DNA of 64,000 nucleotides, taken from an uncultured Gallionellaceae bacterium (GTDB taxonomy: Bacteria > Pseudomonadota > Gammaproteobacteria > Burkholderiales > Gallionellaceae). This document shows, piece after piece, positions 56,263-64,000 of this stretch. Under the pieces are notes generated by a model. The model worked only from the letters and a program-made list of their open reading frames with translations. It was not told where the DNA came from and searched no databases. Every line of letters starts with the position of its first letter. Within the stretch, counting starts at the first letter, position 1. A program made the translations under genes and the position numbers. The stretch covers positions 1 to 64,000 of the forward strand of contig CAINCU010000043.1 in the NCBI GenBank assembly GCA_903847155.1, in the 5' to 3' direction.

Positions 56263-57870
56263 CTACCCCAGCTTCACCATATCCAGCGCCACCGCCTCCG
56301 CCGCTTCAATGCCATCCACCGCCGCCGACAGAATCCCGCCCGCATAACCCGCGCCTTCACCTGCCGGATACAGGCCTTTGATGTTGATGCTCTGGAAATC
56401 GTCGCCGCGTTTGACGCGCACGGGGGAAGAGGTGCGCGTCTCTACGCCGGTGAGTACGGCATCGTCCATGGCGAAACCTTTGATCTGTTTGTCGAACGCG
56501 GGCAGGGCTTCGCGGATGGCAGCGATGGCGTAGTCGGGCAGGACGCTGGCGAGGTCGGTGGGGGTTACGCCGGGGGTATAGGACGGCGCGACTTCGCCGA
56601 TCTTTTCCGAAGGCCGTCCAGCCAGAAAATCGCCGACACGTTGCGCTGGCGCACTGTAATTTTTGCCGCCCAACTCGAACGCGCGCGCTTCCCATTTGCG
56701 CTGGAACTCGACACCCGCCAGCACATCGCCAGGAAAATCTGCGGGCGTGATGCCGACCACGATGCCGCTGTTGGCGTTGCGTTCATTGCGCGAATACTGG
56801 CTCATGCCGTTGGTCACCACATGGCCTTCTTCGGAGGCTGCGGCGACCACTGTGCCGCCGGGGCACATGCAGAAGCTATACACCGAGCGCCCGTTGCTGG
56901 CGTGATGCACCAGTTTGTAATCCGCCGAGCCGAGCAGCGGGTTGCCCGCGTTCGCGCCGAAGCGCGCATGGTCGATCACCGATTGCGGATGCTCGATGCG
57001 CAAGCCAATGGAGAACGGCTTGGCCTCCATATACACACCGCGTTTATGCAGCATCTCGAAGGTGTCGCGCGCGCTGTGGCCGACGGCGAGAACAACGTGT
57101 TTGGTGGCGATGCGTTCGCCGTTTGCCAGCAGCACGCCGCACACTTCTCCGTTCTCGATCTCGATGTCCGCCACGCGGCTCTGGAAGCGGATCTCCGCGC
57201 CCAGCGCTTGCATTTCGTGGCGCATTTGTTCCACCATGCCCACCAAGCGGAAAGTGCCGATGTGCGGTTTGCTCACGTACATGATCTCTTCCGGTGCGCC
57301 CGCTTTGACGAACTCTGTCAGCACTTTGCGGCCGTAGAATTTCGGGTCTTTGATCTGGCTGTGCAGCTTGCCGTCGGAGAATGTACCCGCGCCGCCTTCG
57401 CCGAACTGCACGTTGGATTCGGGATCAAGCTTGCCTTTGCGCCACAAGCCCCAGGTGTCTTTGGTGCGCTCGCGCACTTCCTTGCCGCGCTCCAGAATGA
57501 TGGGGCGGAAGCCCATCTGCGCCAGCAGCAAGCCGGCGAAGATGCCGCACGGGCCGCTGCCAATCACCACCGGGCGTTCGTGCAAACCTTGCGGCGCATG
57601 CGCCACCACGCGGTAGCTCATGTCCGGCGCAACGGCGACATGCGGTATGTTTTTCTTGAGCAGCGCTGCTTCGTCGCTGACATCCGCATCCACGGTATAG
57701 ACCAGTGTGATCGCGTTGCGCTTGCGCGCGTCGTAGCCGCGCCGGAAGATGGTGAAGCCGTGCAAATGGGAGGCAGCGATGCCCAGTCGCTTGAGGATCG
57801 CGCTCTGGAGTTCGGCTGAAGGATGGTCGAGCGGGAGTCGAATTTCGGTAAGGCGTAGCATGGCGTTCAT
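56263..57870 (-). CDS. FAD-dependent dehydrogenase-like protein
   Basis: A 535-residue flavoprotein. An N-terminal extension (about 1-95) precedes the dinucleotide-binding fold VVIGSGPCGIFAGLLLAQMGFRPIILERG (about 100-128), then NVQFGEGGAGTFSDGKLHSQIK and a C-terminal FAD-contact segment GLYPAGEGAGYAGGILSAAVDGI. It matches the uncharacterised FAD-dependent dehydrogenases of the COG2509 type. Substrate unknown. Solitary gene. Confidence 0.9.
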   Translation of the reverse strand: MNAMLRLTEIRLPLDHPSAELQSAILKRLGIAASHLHGFTIFRRGYDARKRNAITLVYTVDADVSDEAALLKKNIPHVAVAPDMSYRVVAHAPQGLHERPVVIGSGPCGIFAGLLLAQMGFRPIILERGKEVRERTKDTWGLWRKGKLDPESNVQFGEGGAGTFSDGKLHSQIKDPKFYGRKVLTEFVKAGAPEEIMYVSKPHIGTFRLVGMVEQMRHEMQALGAEIRFQSRVADIEIENGEVCGVLLANGERIATKHVVLAVGHSARDTFEMLHKRGVYMEAKPFSIGLRIEHPQSVIDHARFGANAGNPLLGSADYKLVHHASNGRSVYSFCMCPGGTVVAAASEEGHVVTNGMSQYSRNERNANSGIVVGITPADFPGDVLAGVEFQRKWEARAFELGGKNYSAPAQRVGDFLAGRPSEKIGEVAPSYTPGVTPTDLASVLPDYAIAAIREALPAFDKQIKGFAMDDAVLTGVETRTSSPVRVKRGDDFQSINIKGLYPAGEGAGYAGGILSAAVDGIEAAEAVALDMVKLG

Positions 57871-58103
57871 TTTAACGCTATAGCGGCTGATACTTACTGA
57901 TTTTCAATAGACTTGTGTCTATAGTAAATGCGGAGTTTTGGGATTATGGTTGGCATGGGAACGATTTTTCCCGGCACTGCAGCAAACTGGAGCAGAGCGT
58001 GCCTGTAGCCGTTGTTGCAAAAGTATTATAGAGCTGCTGTTTGCGGCAAGTTAGGTAGCAAAGTGGCATTGAGTTTGCAAATCAAGCGAGAGGTTAGCCT
58101 CAC
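57871..58103. other. Divergent intergenic region
   Basis: About 230 bp between the FAD protein and the kinase; no repeat, operator or RNA motif stands out. Confidence 0.4.
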
Positions 58104-59609
58104 ATGAAAACAGACGATGCAAACTACAGTAATTTAGCGCGCAGGTATGTGCTGTTGTTGGTCATTTGGAGCGTCCTGTTGGTGGGGTTGCTGCTGTGGG
58201 CTTTTCAGCAGGAAACGCGCATTACACTGAACATCGCCGATGCCGCCGCCCGCGCCAATATCGGCAAGGATCTTAGTTTTCGCCGCTGGGCGACTGCACA
58301 CGGCGGCGTTTACGTCTCCCCGACTGAACATACTCCGCCGAATCCCTATCTCAAAGTGCCTGAGCGAGATGTGGTCACTACGACGGGGAAACATCTGACC
58401 TTAATGAATCCCGCTTATATGCTGCGCGAGATGCAAACGGATTTTCCCGGCGATTACGGCACCAGGAGCCACATCACCAGCCTGCAATTGCTCAACCCGA
58501 ACAATGCCCCGGATGAGTGGGAAACCAGCGCACTGCGCGCGTTCGAACAGGGAGAGAAAGAACGGGTCGAAATGCAGCAGATTGATGGGCAGCCTTACCT
58601 GAGAATAATGCAACCTTTTATTACCGAACAAGGTTGCCTTAAATGCCATGGCTTCCAGGGTTACAAGTTGGGCGAGATTCGAGGCGGAATCAGCACCGCC
58701 GTTGCGCTGGCCCCTTATCAGGCGCGTCAGCAAGAACTCAAGATCAATCTGGCACTGACATATGGCGCGATCTGGTTGATCGGACTGGCTGGATTGGGCT
58801 TCTCCTACCGGAGAGACCGGTTGCAAGAAGCCAAGCGCAAACAAGCGGAAGAAGAAATCAGGCTCCTTAACCGTGACTTGGAACAGCGGGTATTTGCGCG
58901 AACCGTCGACTTGGAAGCTGCCAACCAGGAACTGGAATCTTTCTCGTATTCTGTGTCACACGACCTGCGCACGCCGCTGCGCGCCATCGACGGCTTTGCG
59001 CATATCTTGCTGGAGGACTACGCCGATAAGCTGGATGCGGAAGGGCAGCGGCTGCTTAACACGGTGCGCAACAATACCAGCCGCATGGGGCATTTGATTG
59101 ACGATATTCTGCAATTTTCCCGCACCGGTCGTCTGGAAATGCACTTTGCCGAAATAGACATGGAGCAAATGGCACGCAATGTTGCAGCAGAACTCCGGAC
59201 ATCCGTGGCAGACAGCAAGCTGCAACTGGAAATCGACGCACTTCCATCCGCCAAAGGAGACGCAGCCATGCTGCGCCAGGTGTTCGTCAATCTGTTGTCC
59301 AACGCCATCAAGTTCAGTAGCAAGTGTGAAACTCCCCGCATCAAAGTCGGCGGCTATAACGAAGGCAACGAAGCCATTTATTACGTGCAAGACAATGGCG
59401 TGGGCTTCGATATGCAGTACGCTAACAAATTATTTGGCGTGTTCCAGCGTCTGCATAGCATGGAGGAATTTGAAGGCACCGGTATCGGACTCGCCATCGT
59501 CAAGCGCATCATCACCCGTCACGGCGGGCGGGTGTGGGCGGAGGGCAAGGTCAACGAAGGGGCGACGATTTATTTCGCTTTACCAATAAATGGGTCTAAT
59601 CATGAATGA
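58104..59609 (+). CDS. Sensor kinase with haem-type DUF3365 domain
   Basis: A 501-residue kinase. N-terminal helix (about 12-33), periplasmic DUF3365/Tll0287-like domain (about 35-210) with [23 protein letters not shown], where CLKCH is a c-type haem attachment motif; second helix (about 218-235); coiled coil; HisKA with phospho-His in [27 protein letters not shown]; HATPase_c with [20 protein letters not shown] and [12 protein letters not shown]. It probably senses redox state, oxygen or NO. The next three genes are response regulators that overlap or follow closely. Confidence 0.9.
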   Translation: MKTDDANYSNLARRYVLLLVIWSVLLVGLLLWAFQQETRITLNIADAAARANIGKDLSFRRWATAHGGVYVSPTEHTPPNPYLKVPERDVVTTTGKHLTLMNPAYMLREMQTDFPGDYGTRSHITSLQLLNPNNAPDEWETSALRAFEQGEKERVEMQQIDGQPYLRIMQPFITEQGCLKCHGFQGYKLGEIRGGISTAVALAPYQARQQELKINLALTYGAIWLIGLAGLGFSYRRDRLQEAKRKQAEEEIRLLNRDLEQRVFARTVDLEAANQELESFSYSVSHDLRTPLRAIDGFAHILLEDYADKLDAEGQRLLNTVRNNTSRMGHLIDDILQFSRTGRLEMHFAEIDMEQMARNVAAELRTSVADSKLQLEIDALPSAKGDAAMLRQVFVNLLSNAIKFSSKCETPRIKVGGYNEGNEAIYYVQDNGVGFDMQYANKLFGVFQRLHSMEEFEGTGIGLAIVKRIITRHGGRVWAEGKVNEGATIYFALPINGSNHE

Positions 59610-60057
59610 CATGCTGAAAGAAGTGGAAATTCTGTTGGTTGAAGACAATCCGACCGATGCCGAACTGGCGATACGGGCGCTGAAGAAAGGCAATCTGGCC
59701 AACAAGCTGGTATGGGTGAAGGATGGTGCAGAGGCGCTTGATTTCATCTTCGCCACCGGAGTCTATAGCGACCGCAAAATGGAGAACGAACCCAAGGTCA
59801 TTCTGCTGGATTTGCGCCTGCCCAAGGTGGATGGCATGGAGGTGTTGCGCCGCATCAAGAGCGATGAGCGTACCCGAACCATACCCGTGGTGGTGCTGAC
59901 TTCTTCCAAGGAAGACCGTGATGTGGCAGAAAGTTATAAATTAGGCGTTAACAGCTACATCAGCAAGCCGGTGGAGTTCGATGCGTTTGCCAAGACGGTG
60001 TCAGAACTCGGTATGTACTGGCTGTTGGTGAACCATCCGCCCGTGCCGGTCAGGTAG
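59602..60057 (+). CDS. Rcp1-like single-domain response regulator
   Basis: A 151-residue receiver ([45 protein letters not shown]; phospho-Asp in [21 protein letters not shown]; Lys in [12 protein letters not shown]). It overlaps the kinase by 8 nt. As in phytochrome-Rcp pairs, it lacks an output domain and may shuttle phosphate to the following regulators. Confidence 0.92.
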   Translation: MNDMLKEVEILLVEDNPTDAELAIRALKKGNLANKLVWVKDGAEALDFIFATGVYSDRKMENEPKVILLDLRLPKVDGMEVLRRIKSDERTRTIPVVVLTSSKEDRDVAESYKLGVNSYISKPVEFDAFAKTVSELGMYWLLVNHPPVPVR

Positions 60058-60074
60058 CCCTGGAGCAAATTGCC

Positions 60075-61451
60075 ATGAATCGGGAACTGCGCATTTTGAT
60101 ATTGGAAGACACGCCTTCCGATGCGGAACTGTTGGAATACAACCTGCGCAAGGCAGGGATGACCTTCACGGCTTTGCGTGTTGACACCGAACCCGACTTC
60201 AAACATGCGCTGGTGGATTTCCAACCTGATATCGTGCTGGCCGACTACCATCTTCCAGCCTACAACGGTGGTGCCGCGCTTGAGTACATCCAACAAATTT
60301 ATCCCGACTTGCCCGTCATCATGGTTACCGGCGCCATCGGTGAAGAAAAAGCCATTGAGCTGTTGCGCGCGGGTGCCAAGGATTACATCCTGAAAGACCG
60401 CTTGTCGCGATTGCATTCCTCGATCCAGCGTGTGCTGGATGAGCAGGAGGTGGCCAGGGCGCGCCAAGAAACTGAAAAGAAATTGGGCGAAGCAGAAAGC
60501 AAGTTCAGGGCTTTGTTCGAGATGGCGAATGACGGAATCTTTCTTCATGATGCGGCAGGATTCGTGGACTGCAACCAGAAAGCGGCCGATATGTACGGGC
60601 TATCCAGGGCAGAGATTATCGGTAGTTCGCCCGCTGAATTGTGCCCGGAAAGACAACCCGATGGGCGCTTATCCTCAGAAGTGGCCGATGAAAAAGTTCA
60701 GGCTGCCATACGCGGCGAATCGCAGCATTTTGAATGGCGCGCACTGCGTGCCGATAACACGACATTGGATGTTGATGTCAGCTTGAACCGGATCGAATTC
60801 GGCGATGAATATTACCTGCTTGCTATCGTGCGCGACATCACCGAACGCAAACGGACAGAGGAGCAAATTCGCAACTTTGCGTTCTTCGATGGATTGACGC
60901 AACTGCCCAATCGACGCTTGTTGTATGACCGTTTGGGACAGACCATGTTGACTACCAAACGCAGTGGCCGTTACGGCGCGCTGATGTTTCTGGATCTGGA
61001 TAACTTTAAACCGCTCAACGATACACACGGGCATGATGCTGGAGATTTGCTGCTGGTCGAAGTGGCGCGCCGCATCACTTCATGTGTGCGTGAAGTGGAC
61101 ACCGTTGCGCGCTTTGGTGGCGATGAGTTTGTGATCATGCTCAGCGATCTGGACAGCGATAAGACGGAGTCCAGCGAGCTGGCTGGGATTGTTGCCGAAA
61201 AAATCCGTATCAGTTTGTCCGAGCCTTATGTGCTGACAATCCAACATGGTAATGACGTAAAAACCATCGTGCATCGTTGCACATCGAGTATTGGTGTGGT
61301 GTTGTTTATCAATCACGAGTTCAGTTTGGAAGACATCATCAAGTTTGCGGATAGCTCGATGTATCAGGCAAAAAAAGGCGGGCGCAATACAGTTCGTTTC
61401 TTTGATCAGTTACCGGGGTTGTCGCAATCGGCGGAGCGTAAACATGGTTGA
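60075..61451 (+). CDS. Response regulator with PAS and GGDEF domains
   Basis: A 458-residue diguanylate cyclase. Receiver (RILILEDTPSDAELLEYNLRKAGM; Asp in IVLADYHLPAYNG; AKDYILKDRLSRL), PAS (about 145-275, FRALFEMANDGIFLHDAAGFVDCN) and GGDEF (FAFFDGLTQLPNRRLLYDRL; FLDLDNFKPLNDTHGHDAGDLLL; ARFGGDEFVIML). The product would be c-di-GMP. Overlaps the next gene by 8 nt. Confidence 0.93.
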   Translation: MNRELRILILEDTPSDAELLEYNLRKAGMTFTALRVDTEPDFKHALVDFQPDIVLADYHLPAYNGGAALEYIQQIYPDLPVIMVTGAIGEEKAIELLRAGAKDYILKDRLSRLHSSIQRVLDEQEVARARQETEKKLGEAESKFRALFEMANDGIFLHDAAGFVDCNQKAADMYGLSRAEIIGSSPAELCPERQPDGRLSSEVADEKVQAAIRGESQHFEWRALRADNTTLDVDVSLNRIEFGDEYYLLAIVRDITERKRTEEQIRNFAFFDGLTQLPNRRLLYDRLGQTMLTTKRSGRYGALMFLDLDNFKPLNDTHGHDAGDLLLVEVARRITSCVREVDTVARFGGDEFVIMLSDLDSDKTESSELAGIVAEKIRISLSEPYVLTIQHGNDVKTIVHRCTSSIGVVLFINHEFSLEDIIKFADSSMYQAKKGGRNTVRFFDQLPGLSQSAERKHG

Positions 61452-62841
61452 TCCACTACGCATTTTGATGCTGGAAGACACGCTCTCTGATGCGGAATTG
61501 GAAGAGCATGAACTGCGCAGGGCGGGCATTAATTTTATTTCATTGCGAGTGGCAACGCGCGATGCATTCATTCGTGGACTCGAAGAATTTCGTCCCGACA
61601 TTATCCTTTCGGACTACAACTTGCCCGATTTTAACGGTATTGCTGCCCTGGAATTGGTACAACGCGACCATGTAGAGGTACCTGTGGTGATGGTTACCGG
61701 TGCACTCTCCGACATTGCGGCGGTAGAGCTTATCCATGCAGGTGCCAAGGATTACGTGCTGAAAGACCGGCTGGCAAGGTTGGCTCCCGCCGTGCAACGC
61801 GCGCTGTCAGTGGAGCAGGGTGTCCGCGCGCGCAAGGCGGCGGAAAAATCATTGCATGAAAGTTTGTTGCGTTATACCGCAGTTACCGAGGGCGCCAACG
61901 ATGCTATTATCAGCATACGCCCGGATGGGACAATTGATCTGTGGAACAAGATGGCGCAACAGATGTTCGGCTACAGTGCGGCAGAAGCTTTCGGTAAGCA
62001 AGTGCATCAGCTGATTGCGCCCGAGCGCTTTTCCAGTCAGACGGTCGATGGTATGCGCCAGTTTGCGCTGACCGGTACCGGGCAGGTGCTGAGTAAAGCG
62101 TTTGAATCGACTGCCTTGCGCAGGGACGGTACGGAGTTTCCCATCGAAATCTCGATTTCGTCGATGAAACTCGGCGAGGAATGGCATGCCACGGGAATCA
62201 TCCGCGACATCACCGAGCGCAAGCAGGTCGAGGCAGAGCGCCTAGCCAACGCGAAAAAAATGGAGCGTACCCTGTCGCAAACTATCGATGCCGTCGCCGC
62301 CATGGTTGAGGCACGTGACCCCTATACCGCAGGACATCAACGGCGGGTGGCGGCTCTTTCCTGTGCCATTGCCAATGAAATGGGATTTTCCGCTGACCAA
62401 TTGCATGGCCTTAACCTGGCTGCCACCATTCATGATTTGGGCAAAATTCATATTCCTGCCGAAATTCTCAGTAAGCCCGGACGGCTCAATCCGATTGAAT
62501 TTGAACTGATCAAAACACATCCGCAAGCGGGCTTTGATATCATCAAAGATGTGCAATTTCCCTGGCCTATCGCGCAGATGGTGCTGCAACATCACGAGCG
62601 CATGGACGGCTCCGGTTATCCGCAAGGTCTGCAAGGCGAGCAGATATTGCCTGAAGCAAGAATTCTGGCCGTGGCAGATGTCGTGGAGGCGATGTCATCG
62701 CACCGGCCATATCGCCCCGGCTTGGGAGTGGACGCTGCGCTGGCGGAAATTGCCAGGCAGCGCGGTGTGTGTTACGACCTGACCGTGGTGGATAGTTGCA
62801 TCACCCTGTTCAAAGAAAATAAATTCGTTCTCAATCCCTAA
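61444..62841 (+). CDS. Response regulator with PAS and HD-GYP phosphodiesterase
   Basis: A 465-residue protein: receiver (RILMLEDTLSDAELEEHELRRAGI, Asp in IILSDYNLPDFNG), PAS (about 140-260) and HD-GYP (about 285-460) with TAGHQRRVAALSCAIA, HDLGKIHIPAEIL, HHERMDGSGYPQG and DVVEAMSSHRPYRP. It should break down c-di-GMP, opposing the GGDEF protein encoded just upstream; the two receivers are close relatives (EDTxSDAELxExxLRRAG), suggesting duplication. Start MVDPLRILML at 61444. Confidence 0.93.
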   Translation: MVDPLRILMLEDTLSDAELEEHELRRAGINFISLRVATRDAFIRGLEEFRPDIILSDYNLPDFNGIAALELVQRDHVEVPVVMVTGALSDIAAVELIHAGAKDYVLKDRLARLAPAVQRALSVEQGVRARKAAEKSLHESLLRYTAVTEGANDAIISIRPDGTIDLWNKMAQQMFGYSAAEAFGKQVHQLIAPERFSSQTVDGMRQFALTGTGQVLSKAFESTALRRDGTEFPIEISISSMKLGEEWHATGIIRDITERKQVEAERLANAKKMERTLSQTIDAVAAMVEARDPYTAGHQRRVAALSCAIANEMGFSADQLHGLNLAATIHDLGKIHIPAEILSKPGRLNPIEFELIKTHPQAGFDIIKDVQFPWPIAQMVLQHHERMDGSGYPQGLQGEQILPEARILAVADVVEAMSSHRPYRPGLGVDAALAEIARQRGVCYDLTVVDSCITLFKENKFVLNP

Positions 62842-62925
62842 CCGATGTGAGGCTGATGGGTTCGCTCTGTCTGCCCTGAGTTCATTGAAGGTTCCTTCCC
62901 ATCATTCCGTACTGAATAAACCATA

Positions 62926-64000
62926 ATGGCAAAAGCAAAAACGATCTATAGCTGCACCGAATGCGGCGGGCAAACGCCCAAGTGGCAAGGACAATGCCCG
63001 CATTGCGGCGAGTGGAACACGCTGGTGGAAGCAGTTGCGGAAGCCGCTCCGGTAGCGGGCAAGAACCGCTACAGCGCGCTGGCTGCCTCGGGCAAATTGC
63101 AGCAACTGGCCGAGGTGGAAGCGAGCGAAGTGTCGCGCACGCCTACCGGCATCGCCGAGTTTGACCGCGTACTGGGCGGCGGACTGGTGGAGGGCTGTGT
63201 GGTGTTGATCGGTGGCGACCCTGGCATCGGCAAATCCACCTTGCTGTTGCAAGCTTTGGCGCATCTCTCGCTTACGAAAAAAGTGCTGTACGTCAGCGGC
63301 GAAGAATCGGCGCAGCAGATTGCGCTACGCGCCAAACGCCTCGCGCTGGATGCGCGCGAAGTGCATCTGCTGCCGGAGATTCAGCTGGAAAAAATTCAGG
63401 CCACGGTGGCGCATGAAAAGCCGGACGTAGTGGTGATCGACTCCATCCAGACCGTGTATTCCGAACAACTCACTTCCGCGCCAGGTTCGGTGGCGCAGGT
63501 GCGTGAATGCGCGGCGCAACTCACCCGAATGGCAAAGAGCAGCGGCGTGACCATCATTCTCGTCGGTCACGTCACCAAGGAAGGCGCACTGGCCGGTCCG
63601 CGCGTGCTGGAGCACATCGTGGATACAGTGTTGTATTTTGAAGGCGACACCCATTCCAGTTTCCGCCTGATTCGCGCGTTCAAAAATCGTTTCGGTGCAG
63701 TCAACGAGCTGGGGGTTTTTGCGATGACCGAAAAAGGTCTGCGCGAAGTGAGTAATCCGTCCGCGTTGTTTTTGTCGCAGCACGGCACACAAGTTCCCGG
63801 CTCGTGCGTGATGGTCACGCAGGAAGGCACGCGCCCATTGCTGGTGGAGATACAAGCGCTGCTCGACGAAGCGCATTCGCCCGTGCCGCGCCGTTTGTCG
63901 CTGGGGCTGGAACAGAATCGGTTGGCGATGTTGCTGGCGGTGCTGCACCGCCATGCGGGCATCGCCTGCTTCGATCAGGATGTGTTCATCAACGCCGTGG
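62926..64000 (+). CDS. radA: DNA repair protein RadA (partial)
   Basis: The first 358 residues of RadA, a RecA-like helicase that aids branch migration. N-terminal zinc finger (YSCTECGGQTPKWQGQCPHCGEWN), Walker A GGDPGIGKST, Walker B VVVIDSIQTV, the RadA motif KNRFG and the start of the Lon-like domain. The window ends inside the gene. Start MAKAKTIYSC at 62926. Confidence 0.97.
   Translation, partial: MAKAKTIYSCTECGGQTPKWQGQCPHCGEWNTLVEAVAEAAPVAGKNRYSALAASGKLQQLAEVEASEVSRTPTGIAEFDRVLGGGLVEGCVVLIGGDPGIGKSTLLLQALAHLSLTKKVLYVSGEESAQQIALRAKRLALDAREVHLLPEIQLEKIQATVAHEKPDVVVIDSIQTVYSEQLTSAPGSVAQVRECAAQLTRMAKSSGVTIILVGHVTKEGALAGPRVLEHIVDTVLYFEGDTHSSFRLIRAFKNRFGAVNELGVFAMTEKGLREVSNPSALFLSQHGTQVPGSCVMVTQEGTRPLLVEIQALLDEAHSPVPRRLSLGLEQNRLAMLLAVLHRHAGIACFDQDVFINAV

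Noticed and set aside
56227-57819. A 530-codon open frame antisense to the FAD protein
   Set aside because: Composition is His/Arg/Ala-rich with no motif, while the other strand carries a clear FAD fold.

Overview
This window reads as the chromosome of a diazotrophic betaproteobacterium. The gene order thrS-infC-rpmI-rplT-pheS-pheT-ihfA-merR, the betaproteobacterial-type porin, the nif cluster layout and the c-type cytochromes fit a Gallionellaceae/Nitrosomonadales-like organism (inference from gene content; no search was run).

Region by region. (1) 1-2965: a complete group II intron with an RT-HNH maturase sits inside umuC, 46 nt after its start; umuD lies upstream behind a promoter overlapped by two GAAC-N4-GTTC operators. 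(2) 3280-8208: a five-gene MCE/Mla-type lipid-transport operon (degenerate ATPase, MCE protein, TPR lipoprotein, CHASE2-adenylate cyclase, MlaE permease). (3) 8415-15662: housekeeping translation block. (4) 15722-18232: tRNA genes, including tRNA-Leu(UAA) interrupted by a group I intron, and a decayed integron (truncated integrase plus one VOC-protein cassette). (5) 18296-37737: the nitrogen-fixation island: draT divergent from nifHDK-nifT-ferredoxin-nafY, a porin, modE-modABC, a GNAT gene, an uncharacterised two-gene operon, then nifENX, an RseC-like gene, the DUF269 and DUF683-type nif proteins, fdxB, a broken [2Fe-2S] ferredoxin and nifZ. Four sigma-54 promoters, each with a TGT-N10-ACA NifA-type upstream site, were found by eye: nifH, porin, the uncharacterised operon at 30.5 kb, and nifE. 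(6) 37844-42949: a sigma-54-dependent two-component system next to a sigma-54-type promoter that reads into a small protein and a SulP transporter. (7) 43082-47441: fumC and acnA. (8) 47635-62841: signalling and electron transfer: an MHYT-PAS-GGDEF-EAL protein, a cytochrome b561/SHP/diheme cytochrome cluster, YjgN-like protein and M48 protease, hslO, an FAD protein, and a four-gene phosphorelay/c-di-GMP cluster headed by a kinase with a CXXCH haem-type sensor. (9) 62926-end: radA, cut by the window edge.

How it works together: NifA and sigma-54 would switch on nitrogenase (nifHDK), cofactor assembly (nifENX, nafY, ferredoxins), a porin and an unknown two-gene unit. ModE and ModABC supply and sense molybdate. 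DraT can switch NifH off by ADP-ribosylating Arg101; no draG partner is visible here. The strongest candidates for undescribed biology are the NifA-controlled unknown operon at 30.46-31.64 kb, the MCE operon whose ATPase and cyclase both look catalytically altered, and the apparently NifA-controlled porin. nifA, nifB, nifV, nifS and nifU are not in this window.
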